From the NCBI RefSeq assembly GCF_007018905.1, contig NZ_CP041402.1, positions 3,088,001 to 3,152,000 on the forward strand: 64,000 bases of DNA, read 5' to 3'. This DNA comes from Tardiphaga sp. vice304 (lineage in GTDB: Bacteria; Pseudomonadota; Alphaproteobacteria; Rhizobiales; Xanthobacteraceae). The position numbers were made by a program, and so were the translations under genes. This document shows, piece by piece, positions 1 through 9,696 of the stretch. The stretch's first letter is position 1; every line of letters begins with the position of its first letter. Under the pieces are notes generated by a model, which saw nothing but the letters and a program-made list of their open reading frames with translations, searched no databases and was not told where the DNA came from.

Positions 1-1290
1 GGCGAGCGTTTCGGTCAACTGGGCCGTTGCCGTCAGCGTCACCGCCGTCGCCTCCAGCTCGGTCGAGGCCGTCGACACGGTGTTGATGATTTCGCCAACC
101 GCGTTCTCAAACGCATCGGCAATCCGGCGCATCTCCGCCTTGCGTTGCGCGCTGGCGATGTGGTCGCGCTCGATCCTGGCATCGGCCTCGAGCCGGGCCC
201 GGTCGGCCGCCTTGATCTTGAACGCTTCCACGGCTCTGGCCATCGCGCCGATCTCGTCGGTGCGGCCGAGGCCCGGCAACACCACGTCGAACTCGCCATC
301 GGCGAGCTGCTGCATGGCGCGTGTCATGCGGGAGATCGATTTTGCAATTCGGTGGCCGAAGATCAAGGCCAGCAGGCCGATGACCGGAATGGCGATCCGG
401 ATCGTCCACGACAGCAGGTCGCGGCTCTCGTCGGCATGTCGCGTGGCGGCCTCGTAGCGCTCGGTCGCAAACTGGCTGAGTTCCGTCAACGGCGGCCGCG
501 TGCGTTCGAAGACACTGGCGAAATCTTCGGCCTCTTCGTTGAGCGAACCCTGGCTGACGCTGTAGGCCATGAAGCTGCTCTCGTAGCTGCGTATCAGCGT
601 GGCCATCTCGGCGCTCTGGCCGGCCGGCAACGCCAGTGCTTTCAGCGCTGTTTCGAAATCGCTGACGCGCTCGCGCAGCCGGTCAAAATATTTGTCCTCG
701 CCGCGGAGCGCAAAATCCTTCTCGTTGACGCGCATCATCCAGAACAGCATCGCGAGTTGTGGCTGCTGCAATTCGCCCAGGCGTTGCTCGACGTGACGCG
801 CCGCTGCGGCCATCTTGCCTTGCAGGCCGTCTTTCTCGGTGAAGCCGATGATGCGTTGCGCCGCGACGATATTGTGAAAGCGGGTGGCATAGAGATTCAT
901 GCCCGATCGCAGCGCCGAGATCTGCTTCGGCGCGTCGGTCTTCAGCGCTTCCAGCAGTTTCTCGGTGGCCGTCAAATGCGCGAGGGCCTGCTTCAGCACC
1001 TGATCGTGTCGATCGACCAGCTTTTCGCCGGGCTTGCGCAGGAAGGCCGCGCCGATCTGGCCGGCTTCCGAATAATTGTCGGACAGGCTGGTCACATCTG
1101 CGCGCAGCAACACGCTGCTGTCGGCCTGTTGCTGGGCGGCGCTGCCGTAGTGCAGGCCTGCAAGGCAGATCGCGCCGGTCAGCGCGACGCCCGCCAGCGC
1201 CAGCATCGCGATCTGCAGTCGCAGACCGATCCGAAGTCGGGAAACAGATAGTCGCTGACGAAAAGATTCGTGATGGCGTAGCCCGAACAT
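1..1290 (-). CDS. Methyl-accepting chemotaxis protein, C-terminus beyond window
   Basis: This is a transmembrane chemoreceptor that would signal to CheA/CheW. From the ATG at 1290 the frame stays open to the window edge, so 430 residues are visible and the signalling tip is missing. A first membrane helix spans about residues 27-46, a helical periplasmic domain of about 245 residues follows, and a second membrane helix covers about 295-316. A HAMP domain comes next (about 317-370, with DGEFDVVLPG and DEIGAMARAVEAF), then the start of the cytoplasmic coiled coil. The long helical sensor resembles HBM-type four-helix domains, which is an inference from length and helix pattern; no ligand can be named. 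A second receptor of a different sensor class lies at 60172-62138. Confidence 0.9.
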   Translation of the reverse strand, partial: MFGLRHHESFRQRLSVSRLRIGLRLQIAMLALAGVALTGAICLAGLHYGSAAQQQADSSVLLRADVTSLSDNYSEAGQIGAAFLRKPGEKLVDRHDQVLKQALAHLTATEKLLEALKTDAPKQISALRSGMNLYATRFHNIVAAQRIIGFTEKDGLQGKMAAAARHVEQRLGELQQPQLAMLFWMMRVNEKDFALRGEDKYFDRLRERVSDFETALKALALPAGQSAEMATLIRSYESSFMAYSVSQGSLNEEAEDFASVFERTRPPLTELSQFATERYEAATRHADESRDLLSWTIRIAIPVIGLLALIFGHRIAKSISRMTRAMQQLADGEFDVVLPGLGRTDEIGAMARAVEAFKIKAADRARLEADARIERDHIASAQRKAEMRRIADAFENAVGEIINTVSTASTELEATAVTLTATAQLTETLA

Positions 1291-1410
1291 GGCAATGGTC
1301 CCCTGACACCGACGTCGTGCGCTTCTAGGCGGCCATTTCTGAATCAATGCATAATGGTAACGAGATACGCAAAACTGTATTTTTTCGAATGGGCGAATTT
1401 TGTGATGTGC

Positions 1411-1499
1411 CTGTCACATGGCGACAGAAAGCGGTGGATGGACACCGCCCGTGCATTTTCCCGACCCCGTCAAAATGCTTTATGACAGCCATGTGACAG
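1411..1499. promoter_or_regulatory. PHO-box-like site with inverted partner, upstream of DUF47-pit
   Basis: On the minus strand 1499-1482 reads CTGTCAC-ATGG-CTGTCAT, two 7-bp half-sites 4 bp apart, which is the layout of the PhoB-binding PHO box. An exact inverted copy of its first 12 bases, CTGTCACATGGC, lies on the plus strand at 1411-1422. The full box ends 48 bp before the ATG at 1548. Its inverted orientation relative to the genes fits repression rather than activation. From memory, PhoB represses the homologous orfA-pit operon of Sinorhizobium meliloti under phosphate limitation. Binding here is inferred. Confidence 0.6.
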
Positions 1500-1547
1500 G
1501 GTGCCGCCTGCCGGCGTGCCCTGAGCCTTCCTGACATCCGGGTCAAC

Positions 1548-2192
1548 ATGCTGCGCTGGTTTCGAACTTTTTTGCCGCGTGAAGAGCGCTTCTTCGATCT
1601 GTTCGCCCGCCATTCGGCGACTGTGGTGCTGGGCGCCGAAGCGCTGCAGGGCGTGTTGCGCGGCGGCGAAGAGACGCCGGTGTACTGCCAGCGCGTCAAC
1701 CAGTTCGAGAACGATGCCGACGCCATCACGCGGGAAGTGCTGACCGCGGTGCGTCGCACCTTTATCACCCCGTTCGACCGCGTCGACATCAAGAACCTGA
1801 TCACCGCGCTGGACGATTCCATCGACCAGATGCAGCAGACCGCCAAGGCGGTGATCCTGTTTGAGGTGCGCCAATTCGAGCCGCCGATGCGCGAGATCGG
1901 CACGCTGCTGGTCGAATGCGCCAAGCTGGTCAGCCGCGCGCTGCCCTTGATGCAGAACATCGGCGACAATGTCGGGCTTTTGACCGCCATCACCGAGGAA
2001 GTCGGCAAGCTGGAAGGCCGCGTCGATGACCTGCACGACATCGGGCTGAAGGAACTGTTCCTCAAGCACCGCGAGGCCAACACGATGGACTACATCGTCG
2101 GCGCGGAGATCTACAAGCATCTGGAGAAGGTGGCGGACCGTTTCGACGACGTCGCCAACGAGATCAACAGCATCGTCATCGAACAAGTCTAG
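1548..2192 (+). CDS. DUF47 (PhoU-like) phosphate transport regulator
   Basis: This 214-residue protein belongs to the DUF47/PhoU-like family (TIGR00153 type), which is nearly always encoded beside a Pit-type phosphate transporter and is thought to control it. It is all-helical without membrane segments. It carries the family's acidic metal-binding type motifs, for example FENDADAITREV near residue 55 and EKVADRFDDVANEI near the C-terminus. The stop is 14 bp before the GTG of the pit gene, so the two are surely co-transcribed. This is the equivalent of orfA in the rhizobial orfA-pit operon. The PHO-box-like site upstream suggests phosphate control. Confidence 0.9.
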   Translation: MLRWFRTFLPREERFFDLFARHSATVVLGAEALQGVLRGGEETPVYCQRVNQFENDADAITREVLTAVRRTFITPFDRVDIKNLITALDDSIDQMQQTAKAVILFEVRQFEPPMREIGTLLVECAKLVSRALPLMQNIGDNVGLLTAITEEVGKLEGRVDDLHDIGLKELFLKHREANTMDYIVGAEIYKHLEKVADRFDDVANEINSIVIEQV

Positions 2193-2206
2193 GGCAGGGC
2201 CGCACA

Positions 2207-3220
2207 GTGGACGCCACGCTCGCTTTTCCGGTGCTGATCGGCCTGATCGCTGTCGCGCTGCTGTTCGACTTCCTCAATGGCTTGCACGATGCGGCCAATT
2301 CGATCGCCACCATCGTCTCGACCCGCGTGCTGCGCCCGCAATATGCGGTGTTGTGGGCGGCGTTTTTCAACTTCATCGCCTTTGCCGTGTTCGGCCTGCA
2401 CGTCGCCAACACGATCGGCACGGGGATCATCGACCCGCATGTGATCGACGCGCCGGTGATCTTCGGCGCTCTGATGGGCGCCATCGTCTGGAACCTGATC
2501 ACCTGGGCGCTCGGCATCCCGTCGAGTTCCTCGCACGCGCTGATCGGCGGGTTGCTCGGCGCCGGCCTCGCCAAGGCGGGCTTCGCCGCCGCCGAATGGA
2601 AGGGCCTGTCGATGGCGCTGTTGGCCATCGTGCTGTCGCCGCTGGTCGGCTTCCTGCTGGCGCTGCTGCTGACGGCGATCGTGTCCTGGGCCTCGGTGCG
2701 CTCGACGCCGTTTGCGATCGACCGCGCCTTCCGCATTCTGCAGTTCGTCTCGGCCTCGCTGTATTCGCTCGGCCATGGCGGCAACGACGCGCAGAAGACC
2801 ATGGGCATCATCGCGGTGCTGCTGTACTCGCAGGGCCATCTCGGCAGCGAATTTTCGGTGCCGTTCTGGGTGGTGCTGTCGTGCCAGGCGGCGATGGCGC
2901 TGGGCACGCTGATGGGCGGCTGGCGCATCGTCCGCACCATGGGCCTGCGCATTACCAAGCTGACGCCGATGCAGGGTTTTTGCGCCGAGACCGGCGGCGC
3001 GGCCACGCTGTTCATGGCGACGTTCCTCGGCGTTCCCGTCTCGACCACCCACACCATCACCGGCGCCATCGTCGGCGTCGGCGCGGCGCGCCGGGTCTCG
3101 GCGGTACGCTGGAACGTGGCGAGCTCGATCGTCTACGCCTGGGTCATCACCATCCCGGCGTCGGCGATCGTCGCCGCGCTGTCGTACTGGGCCGTGACGC
3201 TGCTGCACGTCAGGTTCTGA
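2207..3220 (+). CDS. pit: Low-affinity inorganic phosphate transporter, Pit family
   Basis: This inner-membrane permease of 337 residues takes up inorganic phosphate as a metal-phosphate complex with protons. It shows the two inverted PHO-4 signatures: DFLNGLHDAANSIATIVSTR near residue 22 and the later GGNDAQKTMG near residue 190. It also has the GIPSSSSHALIGG and GVPVSTTHTITGAIVG loops, and about ten hydrophobic segments. The start is a GTG at 2207 with AGGGCAGG just upstream. It forms an operon with the DUF47 gene. The gene end runs into a dispersed palindrome shared with the convergent sugE gene. Confidence 0.95.
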   Translation: MDATLAFPVLIGLIAVALLFDFLNGLHDAANSIATIVSTRVLRPQYAVLWAAFFNFIAFAVFGLHVANTIGTGIIDPHVIDAPVIFGALMGAIVWNLITWALGIPSSSSHALIGGLLGAGLAKAGFAAAEWKGLSMALLAIVLSPLVGFLLALLLTAIVSWASVRSTPFAIDRAFRILQFVSASLYSLGHGGNDAQKTMGIIAVLLYSQGHLGSEFSVPFWVVLSCQAAMALGTLMGGWRIVRTMGLRITKLTPMQGFCAETGGAATLFMATFLGVPVSTTHTITGAIVGVGAARRVSAVRWNVASSIVYAWVITIPASAIVAALSYWAVTLLHVRF

Positions 3221-3229
3221 CCCAGTTTT

Positions 3230-3317
3230 GTAGCCCGGATGAAGCGAAGCGAAATCCGGGATCAGCGTTTCAGCATAAGCGGTTGCCCTGGATTGCGCTT
3301 CGCTCCATCCAGGCTAC
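3230..3317. repeat. Dispersed palindrome, GTAGCCCGGATGA family, copy 1
   Basis: An imperfect inverted repeat fills the junction between the convergent pit and sugE genes. The left arm starts GTAGCCCGGATGAAGCGAAG and the right arm ends with its near complement, CTTCGCTCCATCCAGGCTAC. Related copies lie at 6246-6326 and 36801-36906. I recall this element as common in Bradyrhizobium intergenic regions. It could fold in the RNA of either gene and act as a bidirectional terminator, although it has no T tract. Confidence 0.8.
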
Positions 3318-3324
3318 TCATGCC

Positions 3325-3639
3325 TCAGCTCACCAGCTTCAGCCCGACGATTCCGGCCACGATCAACCCGATGCAGGCGATCCGGGCGAAGCTCGAGGGG
3401 TCGCCGAACAGGATGATGCCCAGGATCGCGGTGCCGACGGCGCCGATCCCGGTCCATACCGCGTAGGCCGTGCCCATCGGCAGCGTCTTCAGCGCCATCG
3501 CCAGCATGCCGACCGAGGCGGTCATGCTGGTCAGGGTCAGCACCGAGGGAACCAGCTTGGTGAAACCTTCGGTATATTTCAGCCCGACCGCCCAGCCGAC
3601 CTCGAGCAGACCCGCGATGAACAACAGCAACCACGCCAT
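3325..3639 (-). CDS. sugE: SMR-family guanidinium exporter SugE/Gdx
   Basis: This 104-residue protein has four membrane helices and works as a dual-topology dimer in the inner membrane. It exports guanidinium in exchange for protons. The essential Glu of the SMR family is Glu13 ([14 protein letters not shown]), and the Gdx-type segment [17 protein letters not shown] is present, which separates it from the EmrE drug exporters. The ATG at 3639 has GGAGG six bases upstream. A guanidine-II riboswitch in the leader (3645-3699) independently supports the guanidinium substrate. The gene stands alone, between convergent pit and divergent prfC. Confidence 0.95.
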   Translation of the reverse strand: MAWLLLFIAGLLEVGWAVGLKYTEGFTKLVPSVLTLTSMTASVGMLAMALKTLPMGTAYAVWTGIGAVGTAILGIILFGDPSSFARIACIGLIVAGIVGLKLVS

Positions 3640-3644
3640 GACAG

Positions 3645-3699
3645 CCTCCGGAACAAGCAGGCCGTCCTGCGAATGGATTGGGGTCGGAGGTCGTCCTCC
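3645..3699 (-). promoter_or_regulatory. Guanidine-II (mini-ykkC) riboswitch controlling sugE
   Basis: Read on the minus strand, the sugE leader holds two short hairpins with ACGR tetraloops: GGAGG-ACGA-CCTCC (3699-3686) and GCAGG-ACGG-CCTGC (3670-3657), joined by a 15-nt linker. This is the defining structure of the guanidine-II class. The Shine-Dalgarno sequence CGGAGG (3650-3645) is exactly complementary to CCTCCG at the 3' side of the first hairpin (3690-3685). Without ligand that pairing would hide the ribosome site; guanidinium-stabilised hairpins would free it. The switching model follows known members of the class; the motif itself is seen directly. Confidence 0.9.
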
Positions 3700-3794
3700 A
3701 CCTCCCTATATGCGACACGCGAGATCGGGCTGCAACCACCGCAATCCCGTCAAATTCCCTTGATTGCGCCGGGTTTCCCTGCCACAGGCACGTC

Positions 3795-5414
<1,620 letters not shown>

Positions 5415-5439
5415 GGCGGGGGCGGGGCGCTCTTTCTTA

Positions 5440-5600
5440 CCCTCCCCCTTGCGGGGAGGGTGGCCCGGCGTAGCGAAGCGTAGCCGGGTCGGGTGGGGGT
5501 AGCGACAGACGCCGTCGCCCGCGGCACCCCCACCCCGGCCTCCGATTTCGCGATGCTTCGCATCGCTTCGCTCGGCCGACCCTCCCCGCAAGGGGGAGGG
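5440..5600. repeat. 22-bp perfect inverted repeat downstream of prfC
   Basis: The 22 bases at 5440-5461 (CCCTCCCCCTTGCGGGG, then AGGGT) are repeated exactly, inverted, at 5579-5600. Each arm can also fold on itself through CCCTCCCC and GGGGAGGG. Between the arms are further partial palindromes (TAGCGAAGCGTAGCCGGGTC and CATCGCTTCGCTCGGCC). The whole unit could form a long cruciform or RNA hairpin and end prfC transcription. I recall similar units scattered through Bradyrhizobium genomes. Confidence 0.8.
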
Positions 5601-5619
5601 GCACTACTGGCGCTCTCGT

Positions 5620-6245
5620 GTCGCACGCGACGGTGCAAATGTTTTCCTGCATCCCTTGACCATATTCCTGTATAGATTATAATCCTTGCCGTCCTGCCCC
5701 ATTGAGAGGGGCGATCGCGATCGTCACGATGGCGGGGCGGGATGCGGTGGACGCCGGAGATGCGGCGTCGCGCGGTGCAAAAGAGAGGTCCGACGTCGGG
5801 TCGGGACACCGTCAATGCGCCAGGATTCCACTGGCGCGGCGACACCGTCCCCTCCGACCGAAGACAGCTCTCGCGTATCTCGCGGCGGACGAACGTATCG
5901 CCCGCGAACGGCCCAAGCTGCGATGGCCCCGATCCACGCCCTGGATCATGGATGGTGCGCTAAGGCTGGTCGGGCACCAGGGGGTGTCGTGGAGCAAGTC
6001 GCAAACCCACCGCGTGCGGAACGCCGGTTGATCCGGTGATCCGAAAGTCCTGGCGCATTCCACTTGCCGTCTACGGCTGGCGTCAGGCCCAAGGGTGCAT
6101 CGGGCACCCGGCGTTCCGCGCGCCCTCTTCGGATAAGAGGGCGGGAATGCCGCACACCTCGGACGCCCCGGGCGCCGCGAGAACGCGAAACTGTGCGCGC
6201 TGTTTGACATTCACAGAGGAACATTGGGGCGGCGCGCGAGGTCGC
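5620..6245. other. Gene-free region with a dispersed repeat
   Basis: I find no convincing gene here. Open frames exist on both strands, but none has a good ribosome site, a recognisable domain or a credible composition. Positions 6109-6152 form a two-part hairpin: outer CGGCGTTCC with GGGAATGCCG, inner GCCCTCTT with AAGAGGGC. It is followed by GCGCCGCGAGAACGCG. I recall this arrangement as a recurrent noncoding repeat in Bradyrhizobium and relatives. The stretch is best read as accumulated repeats or decayed sequence. Confidence 0.5.
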
Positions 6246-6326
6246 GTAGCCCGTATGAGCGAAGCGATATGCGGGTTTGATGTAGAACGCAGGCGCCCCG
6301 CATTTCGCTTCGCTCATGCTAGCTAC
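6246..6326. repeat. Dispersed palindrome, GTAGCCCGGATGA family, copy 2
   Basis: The left arm is GTAGCCCGTATGAGCGAAGC and the right arm ends GCTTCGCTCATGCTAGCTAC. The element sits two bases past the stop of the TctC-type gene, so it may terminate that transcript. It belongs with the copies at 3230-3317 and 36801-36906. Confidence 0.8.
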
Positions 6327-6328
6327 AA

Positions 6329-7309
6329 CTACTCAATCCTGATCTTCGCCTTCTGGATCACATCCGCCCACAGCTTCTTCTCGTCCGCCATCCGCTTGCG
6401 TAGTTCGTCCGGCGACGACGGCGACGGCGTGATGAGCTGCAGTTTCAGCCGCTCTATCACCGCGGGTTCGGCCAGCGACTGCGTGACTTCGGCATTGATC
6501 TTCGCCACCAGATCCTTCGACAACCCGCCGGGGCCGACCAGCGCGTTCCAGGCGTCGGACTGCACGTCGATGCCGCTTTCCTTAAGCGTCGGCACGTCGG
6601 GCAGAAACGGCGAACGCGCAGCCGTCGTCACCGCCAGCAGCTTCACCGTGCCGGAGGATAGCTGCGGCGTGACGCCGATCGCGGGCAGGCAGGCGACCTG
6701 GACGTCGCCGCGGATCAGCGCCGTCGTCGCCGCCGGCGACGAGGGGTAGGGGATGTGGACCATCGGCGCACCGGCCTGTTGCGCGATCGCTTCCATGCAG
6801 AGCTGCGACAGCGAGCCCACGCCGATCGAGCCGTAAGCGAGGCCACCCGGCGCGGCCTTCGCCTTGGCGAGAAATTCCGCGACGCTCGCAACACCGAGCG
6901 AGGTCGGCACCGCGAGCACGCTGGGGAGCTGCGTCAACAGCGTGATCGGCGCGATATCGGTGTCCGGATTGTACGGCAGGCGCGCGAACAGCAGCGTGTT
7001 GATGGCCAAAGGCCCGCCCAGCGAAATGCCGATCGTGCCGCCGTCGGGCACGGCCTTGGCGATCGCGTCGGTGCCGATATTGCCCGACGCGCCTGGCTTG
7101 TTCTCCACCACGAAATTCGAGCCGGGATGCCGCGCCTGCAGACTGTCGGCGAGCACGCGGGTGACGATGTCCGGCGAGGAGCCGGCGCCGAACGGCACGA
7201 TCAGCCGCACCAGTTTCGGCGGCCACGCGACCTGCTGCGCTAAGCCCGCCTGCGCCATTGCGATCAGCGCGACCAGCGCCAGCATCCCGCAGGCCTTGTT
7301 CCGCAGCAT
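6329..7309 (-). CDS. TctC/Bug-family periplasmic substrate-binding protein
   Basis: This 326-residue secreted protein belongs to the Bug family of receptors for tripartite tricarboxylate transporters. The N-terminus is a signal peptide ending LAQQ. The family patterns follow: VRLIVPFGAGSSPDIVTRVL, then VVENKPGASGNIGTDAIAKA, and a PDVPTLKESG segment near residue 250. The ATG at 7309 is chosen because it starts the signal peptide; the same frame stays open for another 580 codons upstream, antisense to nnrU and panB, which is a codon-bias shadow. No tctA or tctB gene is nearby, as is usual for orphan Bug receptors. The ligand cannot be predicted. Confidence 0.9.
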   Translation of the reverse strand: MLRNKACGMLALVALIAMAQAGLAQQVAWPPKLVRLIVPFGAGSSPDIVTRVLADSLQARHPGSNFVVENKPGASGNIGTDAIAKAVPDGGTIGISLGGPLAINTLLFARLPYNPDTDIAPITLLTQLPSVLAVPTSLGVASVAEFLAKAKAAPGGLAYGSIGVGSLSQLCMEAIAQQAGAPMVHIPYPSSPAATTALIRGDVQVACLPAIGVTPQLSSGTVKLLAVTTAARSPFLPDVPTLKESGIDVQSDAWNALVGPGGLSKDLVAKINAEVTQSLAEPAVIERLKLQLITPSPSSPDELRKRMADEKKLWADVIQKAKIRIE

Positions 7310-7423
7310 TGCGTGTCTCCCTCGAAAAGTGGTACCCGAAACGACCAGGCGGGGTTCGCCGGGCGCGGACCATAGTTGGAATCGCATGGCGGGCAAATGG
7401 CCTGCGCACGGGGGAGAAATTCG

Positions 7424-8008
7424 GTGGGACTGAGCGTCATGATCCTCGGCCTGGTGCTGTTTCTGGGCGTGCACCTGGTCTCCACCCGGCGCGAGCTGCG
7501 CGCCCGGCTCATCGCGAAACATGGCGAGAGCCTGTACAAGCTCGGCTATGCGCTGGTCTCGGCGCTGGGCCTGGCGCTGATCGTCTGGGGCTTTGCGAAA
7601 TATCGCGCCACCGGCTGGATCGACATCTGGTATCCGCCGGCCGGGATGCGCCACGTCACCGTGGCCTTGATGCTGCCCTCGGCGGTGCTGCTGGTCGCGG
7701 CCTACGTCCGCGGCGGCATCTACCGCGTGGTCAAGCATCCGATGCTGACCGCGGTGAAGCTGTGGGCCTTCGCGCATCTGCTGTCGAATGGCGACCTCGG
7801 CTCGATCATCCTGTTCGGCGCGTTCCTCGCCTGGGCGGTGGTCGATCGTATCTCGCTGAAGCGCCGCAGCGATCCCGGCGGCCCGCCGATCCCGGTCGGC
7901 GGTTCGCTCAACGACGTCATCGCGGTCGCCGTCGGCATCGTCGTCTATCTCGCGCTCGGCTTTGCCTTCCACCCGGTGGTGATCGGCGTCCCGGTGTTTG
8001 GAGCTTAA
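7424..8008 (+). CDS. NnrU family membrane protein
   Basis: This 194-residue inner-membrane protein has about five or six hydrophobic helices. It matches the NnrU family (LFLGVHLVSTRRELRARL near the N-terminus, then YRVVKHPMLTAVKLWAFAHLL and GDLGSIILFG). NnrU proteins were first seen beside nitrite and nitric oxide reductase genes, and a related branch contains the isomerase Z-ISO, but the function here is unknown. The GTG at 7424 is chosen because GGGGGAGA lies seven bases upstream. The stop is 3 bp before panB, so the two genes are co-transcribed. There are no denitrification genes in the window. Confidence 0.85.
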   Translation: MGLSVMILGLVLFLGVHLVSTRRELRARLIAKHGESLYKLGYALVSALGLALIVWGFAKYRATGWIDIWYPPAGMRHVTVALMLPSAVLLVAAYVRGGIYRVVKHPMLTAVKLWAFAHLLSNGDLGSIILFGAFLAWAVVDRISLKRRSDPGGPPIPVGGSLNDVIAVAVGIVVYLALGFAFHPVVIGVPVFGA

Positions 8009-8011
8009 AAC

Positions 8012-8860
8012 ATGTCTGTCCAATCGGCGATCAAGCGCAAGACCGCGCCGGATATCTTTGCGCGCAAGAACGGCGAGCCGATCGTGATGCTGACCTCGTA
8101 TCACGCGCATACGGCAGCGCTGGTCGATCGCTATTGCGACGTCATCCTGGTCGGGGACTCGCTCGGCAATGTGATGCACGGTTTCGAGACTACGCTTCCC
8201 GTCACGCTGGAGATGATGATCCTGCAGGGCCGCGCCGTGATGCGCGGCTCGCAGGCAGCCCTCGTCGTCGTCGATATGCCGTTCGGCTCCTATGAAGCCT
8301 CCAAGGAGCAGGCGTTCCTGTCCGCGGCGCGGATCCTGAAGGAGACGCATTGCGGCGCGGTGAAGCTGGAAGGCGGCGTGCGGATGGCGGAGACCATCGA
8401 ATTCCTGACCACGCGCGGCATTCCGGTGATGGGCCATATCGGGCTGACGCCGCAATCGATCAACACGCTGGGCTCGTTCCGCTCGCAGGGCCGCGCCGAG
8501 GCCGAGGCTCTCGCCCGCGGCGACAATGAAGGCGGGCCGATCCAGAACGATGCGCTCGCGGTGGCGCAGGCCGGCGCGTTCTCGGTCGTCGTCGAGGCGG
8601 TCGCCGAGCCTCTGGCGCGAAAAATCACCGAGACGATCGCGATCCCGACCATCGGCATCGGCGCGTCGGCGGCCTGCGACGGCCAGGTGCTGGTGCTGGA
8701 AGACATGCTCGGCCTGTCGGCAAGGGTGCCGAAATTCGTCAAGCGCTTCGGCAATCTCGGGCCGATGATCGAAGCGGCCATCGAGGGCTACGCCACCGAA
8801 GTCCGCGCCCGTAGCTTTCCTGGCCCGGAGCATGTCTACGGCACCAAGCCGAAGGCGTGA
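8012..8860 (+). CDS. panB: 3-methyl-2-oxobutanoate hydroxymethyltransferase
   Basis: PanB uses methylenetetrahydrofolate to convert 2-oxoisovalerate to ketopantoate, the first committed step of pantothenate and coenzyme A synthesis. The 282-residue TIM-barrel protein has the signatures [37 protein letters not shown] and VKLEGG, and the late [14 protein letters not shown] with ALG-type EDMLGL. Length and start are normal for the family. It follows the nnrU-like gene by 3 bp. panC is not in the window, so the pathway genes are split. Confidence 0.97.
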   Translation: MSVQSAIKRKTAPDIFARKNGEPIVMLTSYHAHTAALVDRYCDVILVGDSLGNVMHGFETTLPVTLEMMILQGRAVMRGSQAALVVVDMPFGSYEASKEQAFLSAARILKETHCGAVKLEGGVRMAETIEFLTTRGIPVMGHIGLTPQSINTLGSFRSQGRAEAEALARGDNEGGPIQNDALAVAQAGAFSVVVEAVAEPLARKITETIAIPTIGIGASAACDGQVLVLEDMLGLSARVPKFVKRFGNLGPMIEAAIEGYATEVRARSFPGPEHVYGTKPKA

Positions 8861-9008
8861 GGGCCGGCATCGGGTGTCTGCGCCTTGCTGACGCCCGCTT
8901 TGCCTTGGCGCTGCCATAACGCTAGGATATCGCCGCCGCCATTGCCGGGAACATGATTCCGGGCGCCGTCTGGGTCGAGCGCGGTCAATCGCGACAGGAA
9001 ATCTCCAA

Positions 9009-9662
9009 GTGTCTGAATTATTTAGTGAAGTTGACGAAGACCTGCGCCGCGAACGGCTCAAGCGAATTTGGGATCGCTATTCTCTGCTGATTATCGCCGT
9101 GGCGGTCTTGATCGTCGGCGGTGTCGGCGGCTGGCGCGGCTACAGCTATCTCGAGGGCAAGAAGGCAGCCGAGGCCGGTGCGGCGTTCGACCGCGCCGCC
9201 GACCTCGCCGAACAGAACAAGCATGCCGAGGCGGAAGCCGCCTTCACCAAGCTGGCCGCGGAAGCCCCGTCCGGTTACCGCACTTTGGCGCGGCTGCGCG
9301 CCGCCGCCGAGGCCGCCCCGCGCGATCCCGCCGCGGCGATCAAGATGTATGACGAGATCATCGCCGATCGCGCCGTGTCGGCGTCGGAGCAGGACCTGGC
9401 GCGGCTGCGCGCCGCTGGACTGCAGATCGACACCGCGCCCTATGATGCGCTGCTGGCCCGGCTGGAGCCCGCCACGGCGATCACCGGCACCTACCGCCAC
9501 ACCGCGCGCGAATTGCTGGCGCTGTCGGCCTGGCGCGCCAACAACGCCGCAGCGACCCGGCAGTGGCTCGACATGATCGCCAATGACGCCGAGACACCGC
9601 CGACGCTGCGCACCCGCGCCGAGGCGCTGGCCGCGCTGCTGCCGCCGGCCGCCAAGAGCTGA
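9009..9662 (+). CDS. YfgM-like TPR membrane protein
   Basis: This 217-residue protein has a short cytoplasmic N-terminus (DEDLRRERLKRIWDRY), one membrane helix at about residues 27-45, and a periplasmic TPR-like helical domain (AAFDRAADLAEQNKHAEAEA onward). This matches the YfgM family, ancillary to the SecYEG translocon and periplasmic chaperones. The start is a GTG at 9009. It heads a same-strand set with a lipoprotein gene and der; yfgM next to bamB and der is a conserved bacterial order, which supports the call. Confidence 0.8.
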   Translation: MSELFSEVDEDLRRERLKRIWDRYSLLIIAVAVLIVGGVGGWRGYSYLEGKKAAEAGAAFDRAADLAEQNKHAEAEAAFTKLAAEAPSGYRTLARLRAAAEAAPRDPAAAIKMYDEIIADRAVSASEQDLARLRAAGLQIDTAPYDALLARLEPATAITGTYRHTARELLALSAWRANNAAATRQWLDMIANDAETPPTLRTRAEALAALLPPAAKS

Positions 9663-9696
9663 TCCTGCTAATATTTCGCTGAGTGAGAAGCCGTCC

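Noticed and set aside
145..1251. A 368-codon open frame on the plus strand
   Set aside because: It is exactly antisense to the chemoreceptor, has no domain and has Ala/Arg/Gln-rich composition typical of codon-bias shadows.
1411..1428. A second complete PHO box at 1411
   Set aside because: Only the first half-site and spacer match; the second half reads CGACAGA and does not fit.
5686..6039. Several overlapping small frames after prfC
   Set aside because: None has a ribosome site, a plausible protein composition or a family; the region is repeat-like.
7310..9061. N-terminal extension of the TctC-type gene
   Set aside because: The frame stays open across nnrU-like and panB genes on the other strand, but the signal peptide at 7309 fixes the true start.
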